Shown here in pieces: positions 9,394 to 18,855 of a stretch of DNA of 64,000 bases. A program made the translations under genes and the position numbers. The stretch comes from an uncultured Clostridia bacterium (GTDB lineage: Bacteria > Bacillota > Clostridia > Saccharofermentanales > Saccharofermentanaceae): the NCBI GenBank assembly GCA_947303185.1, contig CAMYXF010000007.1, positions 1 through 64,000 on the forward strand. The letters are read 5' to 3'. Below the pieces are notes generated by a model. That model saw only the letters and a program-made list of their open reading frames with translations, did no database searches and was not told where the DNA came from. The stretch's first letter is position 1. Each line of letters starts with the position of its first letter.

Positions 9394-10260
9394 TTACTGC
9401 AGAGAATTAGCAAATTCGGCGATCTTATCGAGGCGGTGTCTCATGCCTGATTTGCCGATCGGAGGGTCCATCATGGCACCGAGTTCTGCAAGCGATGCAC
9501 CCGGATTTTCCATGTGGGCTTTTGCAGCCTCGCGGAGCTCCGGAGAGAGCTTGCTCGCGATTCCCGACTGCATGACTTTGGTGATAAGTTCGTTTCTGGC
9601 AGCGGCCGCTTCAGCCTGACGCTTGGTGTTGCCCTCGTCACAGTTAACGGCCCTGATTACCTTGCTGTTGACATCTTTTCCGGCACGCACGTTCTCGAAT
9701 TCCATCATCGCCGAAGGGCTTCCGATGTAGCTTAAAAAGTCGGATACGTCATCACCGTTCTTGAAGTATACGGCGAAAGCGTTTTTGCGCTCCGCCTTTA
9801 TATGTTTTATAGATAGAGTATTTAATGCGGCAGATATCCACGAAGCGCATCTCTCATTTGAGACCAGGAATTCGATCCTGTAACTCTTAACGGGATCCGA
9901 GCAGTAACCTGCCGACCAGAACGCGCCTCTCAAAAAGCGCCTTGCTTCCTCTACCGTGAGATTTCCGCCCTCAATGTCGGACAAAAGGACATATAACTTC
10001 TGCCAAAGATTGGAATCCGCAGAGTCTTCTATCAGGATCCTGCCCTTGGAATAGCGGCATTTTACCTTCTCCATCTCGAAAAGCTGGACAATAAGCTCAG
10101 ATAATCTTTCAGGAATCTTTATCTCTTTTACGGGTTCGGAAAGATCTCCCGTAACCTGACTTAATATCAGTCCGCACAAAGCCGTCTGCCTCTGAACGGG
10201 CTTCTTTACGGCCTTGGTGGCTGTCTCAAGCTTAACTCTTACGGAGAAGCTGTCTTCCAT
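9394..10260 (-). CDS. whiA: DNA-binding regulator WhiA
   Basis: A Gram-positive protein with an N-terminal LAGLIDADG-like domain and a C-terminal helix-turn-helix. Here the N-terminus begins MEDSFSVRVK, and the end holds the conserved HTH segment around IGKSGMRHRLDKI. In Streptomyces it controls sporulation; in Bacillus it affects cell division and nucleoid segregation. Length is 288 residues. The ATG at 10260 overlaps the rapZ stop by one base (TGATG), so translation is coupled. In most Firmicutes yvcK lies between rapZ and whiA; it is missing here. Confidence 0.93.
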   Translation of the reverse strand: MEDSFSVRVKLETATKAVKKPVQRQTALCGLILSQVTGDLSEPVKEIKIPERLSELIVQLFEMEKVKCRYSKGRILIEDSADSNLWQKLYVLLSDIEGGNLTVEEARRFLRGAFWSAGYCSDPVKSYRIEFLVSNERCASWISAALNTLSIKHIKAERKNAFAVYFKNGDDVSDFLSYIGSPSAMMEFENVRAGKDVNSKVIRAVNCDEGNTKRQAEAAAARNELITKVMQSGIASKLSPELREAAKAHMENPGASLAELGAMMDPPIGKSGMRHRLDKIAEFANSLQ

Positions 10261-11165
10261 CAGTCTTCGTCTGCCTTCTTCGTATATCTGTGAGGTTCTT
10301 TGTCGATATCCCTGTGCGTGACAATGCACTTGATGCCGTTCTCAGCCATCTTTCTTGCGATGGTCTCAGTGCAGTAAACGGATCTGTGTCTTCCGCCCGT
10401 GCAGCCGATTCCGATATGGACTGATCCCTTGCCTTCCTTCTCATAAAAAGGAATTACATAAGATAAGATCTCGGATGTCATGTAGTTGAACTCATCGGTC
10501 TCCCTGAAGCCTTCAAGATACTTGGCAATCTCTTCATCTTTACCGGTGAAGTTACGAAGCTGCGGCAGATAGAAAGGGTTAGGCAGGAATCTTACGTCAA
10601 ATACATAATCGCAGTCTACGGGAAGTCCGTACTTGAATCCGAAAGATTCGACAACTACGAGAATGCTCTGGCTGTCCTGGTTCTTAATGATGTCGCCTAT
10701 TGCCTTGCAGAGTTCATTGTCCTTGAGAAATGACGTGTCGATAACAACAGTTGCGATCTCTCTTATGTTCTCGAGCATCTTTCTCTCTTCAGCAAGAGCC
10801 TTAGTAAGAGATCCCTTCTTGCCTGCAAGAGGGTGCTTTCTTCTTGTCTGCTGGTATCTGCTGATAAGAACCTGATCTGAAGCTTCAAGGAAAATAACTT
10901 TATAAGGAACACCCACTTCATCGTGGATGAGAGCCAAAGCCTCATCAAAACCGTCAAGGTATTCCTGTGATCTGATGTCGACTACAAAGGCAAGCTTCGG
11001 TGTGGAGAATCCTTCACCGTTTCTGCCTCTGAAGAAGCTCTTTACAAGGTCCGGAAGAACATAAGGCGGGACATTATCCATGCAGAAATATCCGCAGTCT
11101 TCCAAATACCTGACCGCCGCACTCTTTCCAGCACCGCTCATTCCGGTAAGAAACAACAGTTCCAT
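10260..11165 (-). CDS. rapZ: RapZ/YvcJ-family nucleotide-binding protein
   Basis: A P-loop ATP/GTP-binding protein. The Walker A motif GMSGAGKS lies at residues 8-15. The C-terminal domain carries GIGCTGGRHRSV, the conserved phosphate-binding-like motif of the family. In Escherichia coli RapZ delivers small RNAs to RNase E; in Bacillus YvcJ has a less clear role, linked to competence. The 301 residues match the family. It starts 2 nt after murB ends and overlaps whiA, so it belongs to the hprK-murB-rapZ-whiA operon. Confidence 0.94.
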   Translation of the reverse strand: MELLFLTGMSGAGKSAAVRYLEDCGYFCMDNVPPYVLPDLVKSFFRGRNGEGFSTPKLAFVVDIRSQEYLDGFDEALALIHDEVGVPYKVIFLEASDQVLISRYQQTRRKHPLAGKKGSLTKALAEERKMLENIREIATVVIDTSFLKDNELCKAIGDIIKNQDSQSILVVVESFGFKYGLPVDCDYVFDVRFLPNPFYLPQLRNFTGKDEEIAKYLEGFRETDEFNYMTSEILSYVIPFYEKEGKGSVHIGIGCTGGRHRSVYCTETIARKMAENGIKCIVTHRDIDKEPHRYTKKADED

Positions 11166-11167
11166 TG

Positions 11168-12085
11168 TCAGCCTCCGAAGTTACCGACCAGACGCACTTC
11201 TTTTTCAAGTCTTACGCCTGAGTTCTCATATACTTTTTCCACCACATAATCTATAAGTCTGATGACATCGGAAGCCTTTGCCGTGCCTCCGTTATTTACT
11301 ACAAATCCGGCATGCTTGGGAGATACCTGCGCGCCTGAATCGTCTAAAGCAAATCCCTTAAGCCCCGCCTCTTCTATCAGCTTTGCTGCAAAATAACCTT
11401 CAGGTCTTTTAAATGTAGAACCTGCGGAAGGAACATCCAAAGGCTGGCTTGCAGTCCTTCTGCTCCTTAAGTCGTCGACCTTCGCGGTTATCTCATCCTT
11501 ATTTCCTTTGGAAAGGACTGCCTCAAAACCTAAGATAACGGCTGTCTCTCCTTTACTGTCGAGCTTTTCAAAAATGCTCGTCCTGTATCCGAAATCACAT
11601 TGACCGCCGTCTATGTGTTTGATCTCATATCCGTTCCAGTAGCTGACATTAGTTACGAAGTCTTTTGTCTCTCCGCCGTAAGCTCCGGCATTCATGAATA
11701 TAGCGCCGCCGCATGAACCGGGGATACCGCATGCAAACTCTGCACCCGTAAGTGAGAGTTCCGTGCAGTAGTTTCCGAATCTTGCGTATGAAAGGCCTGC
11801 GCCTGCAGAAATCTTTACCCTGCCGTCTTCAAGTTCTTCGGATCTAAGCTCGCTCATGTTCTTGCCGATCCTTATTACAAGACCGTCAAAACCTTCATCG
11901 GAGATAAGGCAGTTGGAACCGTTGCCCAGGATGAATACGTCCCAGTTCTCCTCGTTTGCGAGCCTGAACAGCTTTGCGACTTCATCACCTGTCGCCGGCT
12001 CAGCGAAAAACTTTGCCGGGCCGCCGCATCTGAATGTTGAATATCCCGCAAGCGGGACGTTTTCAAGTATGGTGATATCAGCCAT
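11168..12085 (-). CDS. murB: UDP-N-acetylenolpyruvoylglucosamine reductase
   Basis: FAD enzyme that makes UDP-MurNAc for peptidoglycan. Motifs include STFRCGGPA at the FAD domain start, ILGNGSN, CGIPGSCGGAIFMNAGAYGGE, PSAGSTFKRPEG with the catalytic serine, and VNNGGTA near the end. Length is 305 residues. The ORF is open to 12178, but the ATG at 12085 gives the typical N-terminus MADITILENV and overlaps the hprK stop as ATGGCTGA. The same overlap joins metA and nnrD. Confidence 0.95.
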   Translation of the reverse strand: MADITILENVPLAGYSTFRCGGPAKFFAEPATGDEVAKLFRLANEENWDVFILGNGSNCLISDEGFDGLVIRIGKNMSELRSEELEDGRVKISAGAGLSYARFGNYCTELSLTGAEFACGIPGSCGGAIFMNAGAYGGETKDFVTNVSYWNGYEIKHIDGGQCDFGYRTSIFEKLDSKGETAVILGFEAVLSKGNKDEITAKVDDLRSRRTASQPLDVPSAGSTFKRPEGYFAAKLIEEAGLKGFALDDSGAQVSPKHAGFVVNNGGTAKASDVIRLIDYVVEKVYENSGVRLEKEVRLVGNFGG

Positions 12086-13010
12086 CCAAAGACTTCCCGG
12101 GGAAGACTCTGGATACAAGATCCTGAGCTGCGTTATAGCCCATCTTCTTGACTCTGTAGTTGATCGCAGCAGCCTCAACGATGATCGCGAGGTTACGTCC
12201 GGGTCCTACAGGGATAGTAACTGACGGAACCTTGATGCCGAGGATGTCATAAGTCTCCTCAGTAAGGCCCAGTCTGTCGTATGTCTTCTTCTCGTCCCAA
12301 AGTTCGAGATTGATTACGAAGTCGATGTTTTCCTGCTGCTTTACGGCAGATACACCGTAGAGTTCCTTAACGTCTAAGATACCGATACCACGGATCTCGA
12401 TAAGGTGCTTGATAACGTCGGGAGCTCTTCCCAGAAGCGTTGTCTCAGATACCTTTCTGATCTCGATCTGGTCGTCTGCGATAAGTCTGTGACCTCTCTT
12501 AACGATCTCCAAAGCGGTCTCGGATTTACCTACGCCGGATTCACCAAGGATAAGGATACCTTCACCGTTTACCTCGACCAAAACGCCGTGCATCGATACA
12601 CGGGGAGCTAGCTCCATCTTGAGGTATTTAACGAGCTCAGATGAGAAATCAGATGTAGCCTGTGATGTCCTTAATACGGGAGTCTGATACTTTCTTGCAG
12701 CATCTAAGATCTCCTTGTGGACCTTATGGTCACGGGTGACGATAAGTGCAGGAATGTTCTTTTCGAAAAGAGCAGATACGGACTTTGCCCTCTCCTCAGA
12801 GGAGAGGTTGTCCAAATATGCATGCTCCATGTTACCGATCATCTGGATTCGGTCAGGTCCGAAGTGGTCGTAGTATCCTGCAAGCTGCAGGCCGGGACGC
12901 GTAACGTCCGCTACGCATATCCTTCTTGATTCGATATCACCTGAATCGTATACAACCTCAAGGTTGTACGCTTTTACGATCTCTGATAAAAAGACGCTCG
13001 AAAAAGGCAT
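12078..13010 (-). CDS. hprK: HPr kinase/phosphorylase
   Basis: Bifunctional sensor that phosphorylates or dephosphorylates Ser46 of HPr, the hub of carbon catabolite control in low-GC Gram-positives. The C-terminal kinase domain has Walker A GESGVGKSE and the HprK signature EIRGIGILDV, followed by KELYGVSAV. Length is 310 residues. GGAGG lies 12 nt upstream of the ATG, a slightly long gap. It starts 28 nt after the cellodextrin phosphorylase gene, so expression could be partly linked to cello-oligosaccharide metabolism, though I see no clear terminator or promoter between them. Confidence 0.96.
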   Translation of the reverse strand: MPFSSVFLSEIVKAYNLEVVYDSGDIESRRICVADVTRPGLQLAGYYDHFGPDRIQMIGNMEHAYLDNLSSEERAKSVSALFEKNIPALIVTRDHKVHKEILDAARKYQTPVLRTSQATSDFSSELVKYLKMELAPRVSMHGVLVEVNGEGILILGESGVGKSETALEIVKRGHRLIADDQIEIRKVSETTLLGRAPDVIKHLIEIRGIGILDVKELYGVSAVKQQENIDFVINLELWDEKKTYDRLGLTEETYDILGIKVPSVTIPVGPGRNLAIIVEAAAINYRVKKMGYNAAQDLVSRVFPGKSLDG

Positions 13011-13038
13011 TTTAACTTAGGACCTCCAAATAACCTGA

Positions 13039-16026
13039 TCAGAATTCGATCTCAACCTTATGTTCCTTGCCGTCTGTAGCAACAGGCAGAAGTGTTCCTT
13101 CGCAATCAACGCTGTCAAGCTTAACCTTGATGCCGTCCTGCGCACGGATGAAGCCCTCAGGCTTTGTGATGTGGATATCGTAGGATGTTCCGCATACGGA
13201 TACCTTTACATCAAGTCTCTTATCAGACTGTCTGAGGATAGGCTCGACTCTAAGGCCCTCACTTGTGAACTCAATACCGAAGCACTGGAAGAGTGAGAGA
13301 AGGAGCCATGTGGAAGTACCGGAAAGTGTAGGTCCGATATTCTCGCCTGTCTGGCTGTTGTTGTACTGTGTGCACCATCTCGGGTTACCGCATGTAACGA
13401 AAGGTGTCTTCAGTGTGTTGTAAGGTAAGATCTTATCAATGATCCAGTAAGCCGTGTCAGCAAGTCTTGAAGCTAATGCCTCATCCTTAACTGTCTTGGC
13501 AGCGCCGAGCATAGCAGAGCATGCCATCATGTTCGCATGCTTGAATACGCCGCCGTTCTCACGGTCACCGGGATAATACAAAGCAACGTCGATCTTAGGA
13601 GCGATCCTCGGATAGTCAACTGTTGAGCAGAGTCTGAATCCGTAAGGAGTCTTAAGATACTTGTCGAGTGAATCGAGCATCGTGTTGATCTCTTCTTCTG
13701 AAGCAACTCCTGCAAGGAGTGACCATGAGAAGCTGTTGAGGAAGTATGTGCCGGGATGTCCTGCTTCAACTGCAAGTCCATCGCCCTGTGCACCGAGATA
13801 AGCGATGTCTGTTCTGTCTTTTCTGTTGAAGAGTACTCTGCAGTAGAAGTCGCCCTTCCAGCAGTGCTCACGGAGATTAGCTGCGAGCTTGTCAGAAAGT
13901 GCCTTCATGTCGTCAGCAGCAGAATCGCCGATCTTTCTGAACATTGTCTCAGCTGCATCCAAAGCAACCTTCAAAAGGAATCCGTTCATTACTGACTCGG
14001 AGAACTCTGAATCGTAAGGAACTTCGCCGTAAGCCTTGCCGTTTGCAGCGAGTTGGTTCTTATACTCTGCAACCTTATCCTTACCGGAGATTGCATCAGG
14101 GTCAACTCTCAGGCAGTCGTTCCAGTCAGCACGGTCGATAAGCGGGATGCCGTGCTTTCCAAGAGAAATTCTGCCGCTGTACATAAGGATAGCCTTGATC
14201 GTATCCTTGAGCTTACGCTTAACGCCTGCATCGGTCTTCTTGACCTTTGTGCCTGCCATGACGAACTCCTCTTCGAGGAATGCATAATCGTCTGTGAGGC
14301 CAAGGTATCTGTCGAGAGCCTGGAGGAGCCAGAGTCCGTCATCTGACCACCAGCCGGGTTCTTTTCCGATCCAGTAGAAGTTGTGGTTTGTATAACCGTC
14401 TTCGTAAACGTTCTCGATCCAGCCTGCGAGCATTTCCTTAACGAAGTCTGTTCTTCCCATACCAGCGAAATAGTACATGGAAGCGAAGATATCCTGGATT
14501 TCTCTGAATCCGATCTCACGATATCCCTTCTGTGTCCAGTCGAGAGATCTTGATACGAATGTCTGATAGAAGACCTGGAACGGGAGGTTGTTGTTTACAT
14601 AAGCCTCGAAGTTCTTGTCGTCGTGGGAGATCTTCATGTAGTTGGAATACTTGCCTGCGAAGTCGATTACATCCTGGAGGTCTCTTGCAAGGTTTGAAGG
14701 ATCCTTGATGTAGTTTGCAACTGCTTCAACTTCTGCAGCAGGTGTCTGGTCTACTACGAACTTGTCGTTTACGCAGTCGGAAGAAAGGCATGTGATGTTA
14801 TCAACACGTACTGAGCCGTTTGCCTTGACTGTGAAAGGTGTGGATGTAGCGAAGAATCCGGGGCCCTTTCTTGAAGGTCTTGAAGCGAGCGGATATATGA
14901 ACTCAGGCTTTTCGAGGCTTCCGGAACCTACGAAATCAGCATATCTTACAGCATACTGGTCAGCGAAAACGTCGCCGTCAGCACTGTGTACTACTGTCTC
15001 GTTGAATCTGATGTCGCCCTTTGTGCCGTTGGGGTTAGGATCAGCGCTTACCGCACGGATCTCGTTATTCTCGTTGAAGAATACCTGTGACTCGCCAACA
15101 ACAGTTGTGAAGATAACGTCTTCGGAAAGAGCGTGTGTCTGCTTTGTACCGAACATACCTGTGCAGACAACTCTCAAATCTCTGTCAGCGGATGTTGTAT
15201 TCTCGATGTCGATGAGCTGTGCTTCACAAGCTACGGGGAGTCCTTCTCTCTGGGGAACGATGAAGATCGTTCTCTTGATCTTGAGGCCGCACTCGAGCTC
15301 ATAGCTGATGATGGTTCTGTTCTGTGAGTGAACAGTCTCAATCTTCTTAAGGCCTTCAGCGATTGCGTTTCCGGACCAGAAGATCTGCTTGCCGTTCTCT
15401 ACGAGATAGAACTGGCGGTTTGCGGGGAAACCGTTCTCCTCAGGGAGATAGTCCCATCTTGTAGCGAGAACCTGTGTATCAGCGTGTGATCTGAAAGAAC
15501 CGCCGCCCAGGCTGTCTACAGCACTCTTAGGTGTTGACTGCAGAGGATAGATAAAACCAATACGGTTACCGATGAGCATATTCGTATAGTAGTGGGGTCC
15601 GGGTGAAGGGGTTGAAGGATCGAATGTAAGCTCGCCCTTGTCGTTGAGCTCTCCGCCCCATGTCTCCGTGCTGCTGATGAGATCGTAGCATCTTGCGATA
15701 ACTGCACCGTCAAAACCTGCATCGGCAACAGTTCCGCCCTTTTCTGTCAATGCCTTAAGGCCGCTCTCACTCTTTACGAGAAGAATGCTTGCGCCTTCAT
15801 TGATCGTCTTTGTGAACTGCTCGAAAACAGCGTCGTCTGAAGCAAGGATATTAACTGCCATGCTGTCGAATCCCAAACCTGAGATACCGAGAACGACAGG
15901 CTCTTTGCCAAAGCGTACATACTGTGCAGATATTCCGCCCTTTGTGTTATCAGCTCCGAATTTCTTGATAAGGAGCTCTTTTGCAGGACATCTTTCGCCT
16001 CTTGCTTTTTCACCGATGTAACCCAT
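13039..16026 (-). CDS. Cellodextrin phosphorylase (GH94)
   Basis: Phosphorolysis of cello-oligosaccharides to glucose-1-phosphate and a shortened chain, saving ATP. The 995-residue length and motifs match GH94 cellodextrin phosphorylases rather than the shorter cellobiose enzyme: SPGPHYYTNMLIGNR at 141-155, GSFRSHADTQVLATR at 176-190, QKGYREIGFREIQDIFASM around 499-517 and DRADWNDC around 631-638. The last has the catalytic acid at Asp634. No signal peptide is present, so it acts in the cytosol on imported oligosaccharides. It lies 126 nt after the cellobiose phosphorylase gene. Confidence 0.9.
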   Translation of the reverse strand: MGYIGEKARGERCPAKELLIKKFGADNTKGGISAQYVRFGKEPVVLGISGLGFDSMAVNILASDDAVFEQFTKTINEGASILLVKSESGLKALTEKGGTVADAGFDGAVIARCYDLISSTETWGGELNDKGELTFDPSTPSPGPHYYTNMLIGNRIGFIYPLQSTPKSAVDSLGGGSFRSHADTQVLATRWDYLPEENGFPANRQFYLVENGKQIFWSGNAIAEGLKKIETVHSQNRTIISYELECGLKIKRTIFIVPQREGLPVACEAQLIDIENTTSADRDLRVVCTGMFGTKQTHALSEDVIFTTVVGESQVFFNENNEIRAVSADPNPNGTKGDIRFNETVVHSADGDVFADQYAVRYADFVGSGSLEKPEFIYPLASRPSRKGPGFFATSTPFTVKANGSVRVDNITCLSSDCVNDKFVVDQTPAAEVEAVANYIKDPSNLARDLQDVIDFAGKYSNYMKISHDDKNFEAYVNNNLPFQVFYQTFVSRSLDWTQKGYREIGFREIQDIFASMYYFAGMGRTDFVKEMLAGWIENVYEDGYTNHNFYWIGKEPGWWSDDGLWLLQALDRYLGLTDDYAFLEEEFVMAGTKVKKTDAGVKRKLKDTIKAILMYSGRISLGKHGIPLIDRADWNDCLRVDPDAISGKDKVAEYKNQLAANGKAYGEVPYDSEFSESVMNGFLLKVALDAAETMFRKIGDSAADDMKALSDKLAANLREHCWKGDFYCRVLFNRKDRTDIAYLGAQGDGLAVEAGHPGTYFLNSFSWSLLAGVASEEEINTMLDSLDKYLKTPYGFRLCSTVDYPRIAPKIDVALYYPGDRENGGVFKHANMMACSAMLGAAKTVKDEALASRLADTAYWIIDKILPYNTLKTPFVTCGNPRWCTQYNNSQTGENIGPTLSGTSTWLLLSLFQCFGIEFTSEGLRVEPILRQSDKRLDVKVSVCGTSYDIHITKPEGFIRAQDGIKVKLDSVDCEGTLLPVATDGKEHKVEIEF

Positions 16027-16074
16027 AATGATCCTCCGCGGATTAAAAAATTTATATGCCTGTTTTCAGCAAGT

Positions 16075-16107
16075 AACCCCACGGTTAAAAAATGTAACTG
16101 CGGGGTT
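16075..16107 (-). other. Imperfect stem-loop between cbp and cdp
   Basis: An inverted repeat with arms 16075-16087 and 16095-16107 (AACCCCAC... and ...GCGGGGTT). In the minus-strand transcript it can fold into a stem of about 12 pairs with one mismatch and a short A/T loop. No T-run follows on the minus strand, so it is not a typical terminator for cbp. It may protect the 3' end of cbp mRNA or cause partial termination, giving unequal amounts of the two phosphorylases. Confidence 0.5.
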
Positions 16108-16152
16108 TTGCTTTAGTTAATGACTTTAATTGCCGGTTATTAAAACCTTAGA

Positions 16153-18642
16153 TCAGCCAAGAACTACCTCGACCTTGTGAGTCTTGCCGTCACCGCAAAC
16201 AGGTACGATGCAGCCTTCGATCTCATTTCCGTCTACAGTGAGCTTCTTGACGCCCTTGCATACGTGATCAGGGTTCTTGATCTCGATCTCGTATACGTCG
16301 CCTCTGAACTTACGCTCTACCTTGAATCCGTCCCAAGCTGAAGGAATGGAAGGATCAACTCTGAGGCCATCAAATTCAGGCTTGATACCAAGGATGTACT
16401 GTGAGATTGCAACCATGTTCCAAGCTGCAGTACCTGTGAGCCAGGAGTTCTTGCCCTGACCGAAGTTCTTGGCATCCTTACCGCCGATCATCTGACCGTA
16501 AACGTAAGGTTCTGTCTTATGGATGTCTGATGTCTCTTCTGTGAAAGCAGGAGCGATCTTTGAGTAGTACTCGAAAGCCTTTTCGCCTCTGCCGGCATAA
16601 GCCTCAGCACAGATGATCCATGCGTTGTTGTGTGTGAAGATACCTGCATTCTCCTTGTATCCGCCCGGATATGTGGAGATTTCACCGTACTGGATATAGT
16701 ACTTTGTGAATGCAGGGTTGTTGAGAACGAGACCATACTCGCAGTTGAGATACTTGTCGATGGAGTTGAGAGTCTTGATGTCAGCGCCCTCTTCCTTACC
16801 GATCTCAGACATAACTGCGAAGCCCTGGGGTTCGATGAAGATCTTACCCTCTTCGCACTCGTGTGAACCCATCTTCTCGCCGTTAGCGTCGTAAGCTCTG
16901 AAGAACCACTCGCCGTCGAATGCGGATTCCATTGTGTTCTTCTTCATCTTGTCGATCTCAGCCTGAGCCTTTGCAGCCTCATCAGCCTTTCCGAGATGCT
17001 CAAGGATACCTACGTAAGCAGGACCTGTGTATGTGAAGAGAGCTGCAACGAATACAGACTCAGCGATCTTGGAGTAGCCGCCCTCTGCCTTGAACTTGGG
17101 ATTTGTGTATGTCTGGAATGATTCACCGGGTGTGTCGGAGAAGCATGACAGGTTGATACAGTCGTTCCAGTCAGCACGCATTGCGAGAGGCAGTCCGTGA
17201 GGTCCGAGGTTATTAACGATGTGATAGAAGGAAACATTGAGGTGCTCGAGCATTGTGTGCTTGCCTTCCGGATCGTCATCGAAAGGAACGTTAGCATCGA
17301 GGATGCCCCAGTCGCCTGTCTCCTTGATGTAAGCTGCAACGGAAAGGATCATCCAGAGCGGGTCATCTGAGAAGTCGCCGCCGATGTCAGCGTTACCCTT
17401 CTTTGTAAGAGGCTGATACTGGTGATAGCATCCGCCGTCTGAAAGCTGTGTTGAAGCGATGTCGATGAGTCTTTCTCTTGCACGCTCAGGGATCTGGTGA
17501 ACAAATCCGAGGATATCCTGGTTGGAATCTCTGAAGCCCATACCACGGCCGATACCGGACTCGAAGTAGGAAGCTGAACGTGAAAGGTTGAATGTAACCA
17601 TGCACTGATACTGGTTCCAGATGTTGACCATACGGTTAACCTTGTCATCAGGTGTATCAACCTTGTAAATGCTGAGGAGGTTCTCCCATGTCGTGCGGAG
17701 TTCTTCAAGTCCTGCTGCAACCTTTTCAGGTGTGTTGTACTTGTCGATCATGGCATAAGCCTTCTCCTTGTTGAGTACCCAAGCCTCTCTTGTGAGGAGG
17801 TTAGCAGGCTTCTCGGAAGCGAACTTCTTGTCCTGAGGGTTCTCAGCGTAGCCGAGGATGTAGATCAAAGTCTTGCTCTCACCGGGAGCTAATGTGATCT
17901 TCTTGTAGTGTGAAGCGATGGGTGACCAGCCGTCTGCGAATGAGTTGGAAGCCTTGCCAGCCTTAACTGTCTCAGGGTTGTCCCAGCCGTTGTAGATGCT
18001 TCCGAGGAAAGCGTCACGGTCTGTATCGTAGCCGTCGATCTCATCGTTTACTGTATAGAAAGCGTAGTGATTACGTCTGTCTCTGTATTCTGTTACGTGA
18101 TAGATTGTTGAACCTTCGATCTCAACACGGCCTGTTGAGAAGTTTCTCTGGAAGTTTGTGCAGTCATCCTGAGCATCCCAGAGACACCATTCAGCCATAG
18201 AGAAAATTGAGAAGTCCTTAGCGGAACCGCCTTCGTTTGTAAGTACTACCTGCTGTACTTCTCCGTCGTAGTTCTGGGGAACGAAGAATGTAACTTCAGC
18301 CTTGAGGCCGTTCTTCTTACCCTCAATGATGGTATAACCCATACCGTGGCGGCACTCATACTCGTCAAGATCTGTCTTGACCGGAGACCATCCCGGATTC
18401 CATACTGTGCCATTGTCGTTAATGTAGAAATAACGTCCGCCCATATCCAAAGGTACGTTATTGTAACGGTAACGTGTGATTCTTCTGAGTCTGGCGTCCA
18501 TATAGAAACTGTAGCCGCCTGCTGTGTTAGAGATCAGGGAGAAAAAGCCCTGATTGCCCAGATAGTTGATCCAGGGATAAGGTGTTTTGGGAGTGTTAAT
18601 GACGTATTCTTTTCTTGAATCATCGAAATACCCGAATTTCAT
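16153..18642 (-). CDS. Cellobiose phosphorylase (GH94)
   Basis: Converts cellobiose and phosphate to glucose-1-phosphate and glucose in the cytosol. The product begins [15 protein letters not shown] and has the aromatic N-terminal segment [17 protein letters not shown] at residues 17-33, typical of cellobiose phosphorylases. The catalytic aspartate is Asp491 in MRADWNDC. Length is 829 residues; the family is about 810-830. The ORF extends to 18684, but the ATG at 18642 follows GGAGG and gives the family N-terminus. With the neighbouring cellodextrin phosphorylase it would break down imported cellodextrins completely. Confidence 0.94.
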   Translation of the reverse strand: MKFGYFDDSRKEYVINTPKTPYPWINYLGNQGFFSLISNTAGGYSFYMDARLRRITRYRYNNVPLDMGGRYFYINDNGTVWNPGWSPVKTDLDEYECRHGMGYTIIEGKKNGLKAEVTFFVPQNYDGEVQQVVLTNEGGSAKDFSIFSMAEWCLWDAQDDCTNFQRNFSTGRVEIEGSTIYHVTEYRDRRNHYAFYTVNDEIDGYDTDRDAFLGSIYNGWDNPETVKAGKASNSFADGWSPIASHYKKITLAPGESKTLIYILGYAENPQDKKFASEKPANLLTREAWVLNKEKAYAMIDKYNTPEKVAAGLEELRTTWENLLSIYKVDTPDDKVNRMVNIWNQYQCMVTFNLSRSASYFESGIGRGMGFRDSNQDILGFVHQIPERARERLIDIASTQLSDGGCYHQYQPLTKKGNADIGGDFSDDPLWMILSVAAYIKETGDWGILDANVPFDDDPEGKHTMLEHLNVSFYHIVNNLGPHGLPLAMRADWNDCINLSCFSDTPGESFQTYTNPKFKAEGGYSKIAESVFVAALFTYTGPAYVGILEHLGKADEAAKAQAEIDKMKKNTMESAFDGEWFFRAYDANGEKMGSHECEEGKIFIEPQGFAVMSEIGKEEGADIKTLNSIDKYLNCEYGLVLNNPAFTKYYIQYGEISTYPGGYKENAGIFTHNNAWIICAEAYAGRGEKAFEYYSKIAPAFTEETSDIHKTEPYVYGQMIGGKDAKNFGQGKNSWLTGTAAWNMVAISQYILGIKPEFDGLRVDPSIPSAWDGFKVERKFRGDVYEIEIKNPDHVCKGVKKLTVDGNEIEGCIVPVCGDGKTHKVEVVLG

Positions 18643-18719
18643 GTTTGATAGCCTCCGCATTTTTATTAATAAAGACCTAATCATTCTACACTATCGGAAT
18701 GTCGTTTTGTACTAAAGCA

Positions 18720-18747
18720 AATATAAACATTCTATGTCTTATGTCAC
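18720..18747 (-). promoter_or_regulatory. Putative promoter of the cellobiose/cellodextrin phosphorylase unit
   Basis: On the minus strand GTGACA (18747-18742), a 16-nt spacer and TATATT (18725-18720) resemble a sigma-A promoter. It would give a leader of about 70 nt before the cbp start. No clear cre operator is visible. Confidence 0.4.
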
Positions 18748-18794
18748 ATTTCTGTACCTATTTCCGCGTTTGTCCCCTTGAGCCCGCAAAGCAA

Positions 18795-18831
18795 ATAAAA
18801 AAGGCTGCTTTCGGAATTTCCGAAGCAGCCT
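18795..18831 (-). terminator. Intrinsic terminator after the sugar-binding lipoprotein gene
   Basis: On the minus strand a strong hairpin of about 12 pairs (arms 18831-18820 and 18814-18802, core AGGCTGCTT) is followed by TTTTTTATTTGC. It separates the binding-protein gene from the phosphorylase genes, so the latter need their own promoter. Confidence 0.9.
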
Positions 18832-18855
18832 GGAATGTTGTTAAAGATACTTGAT

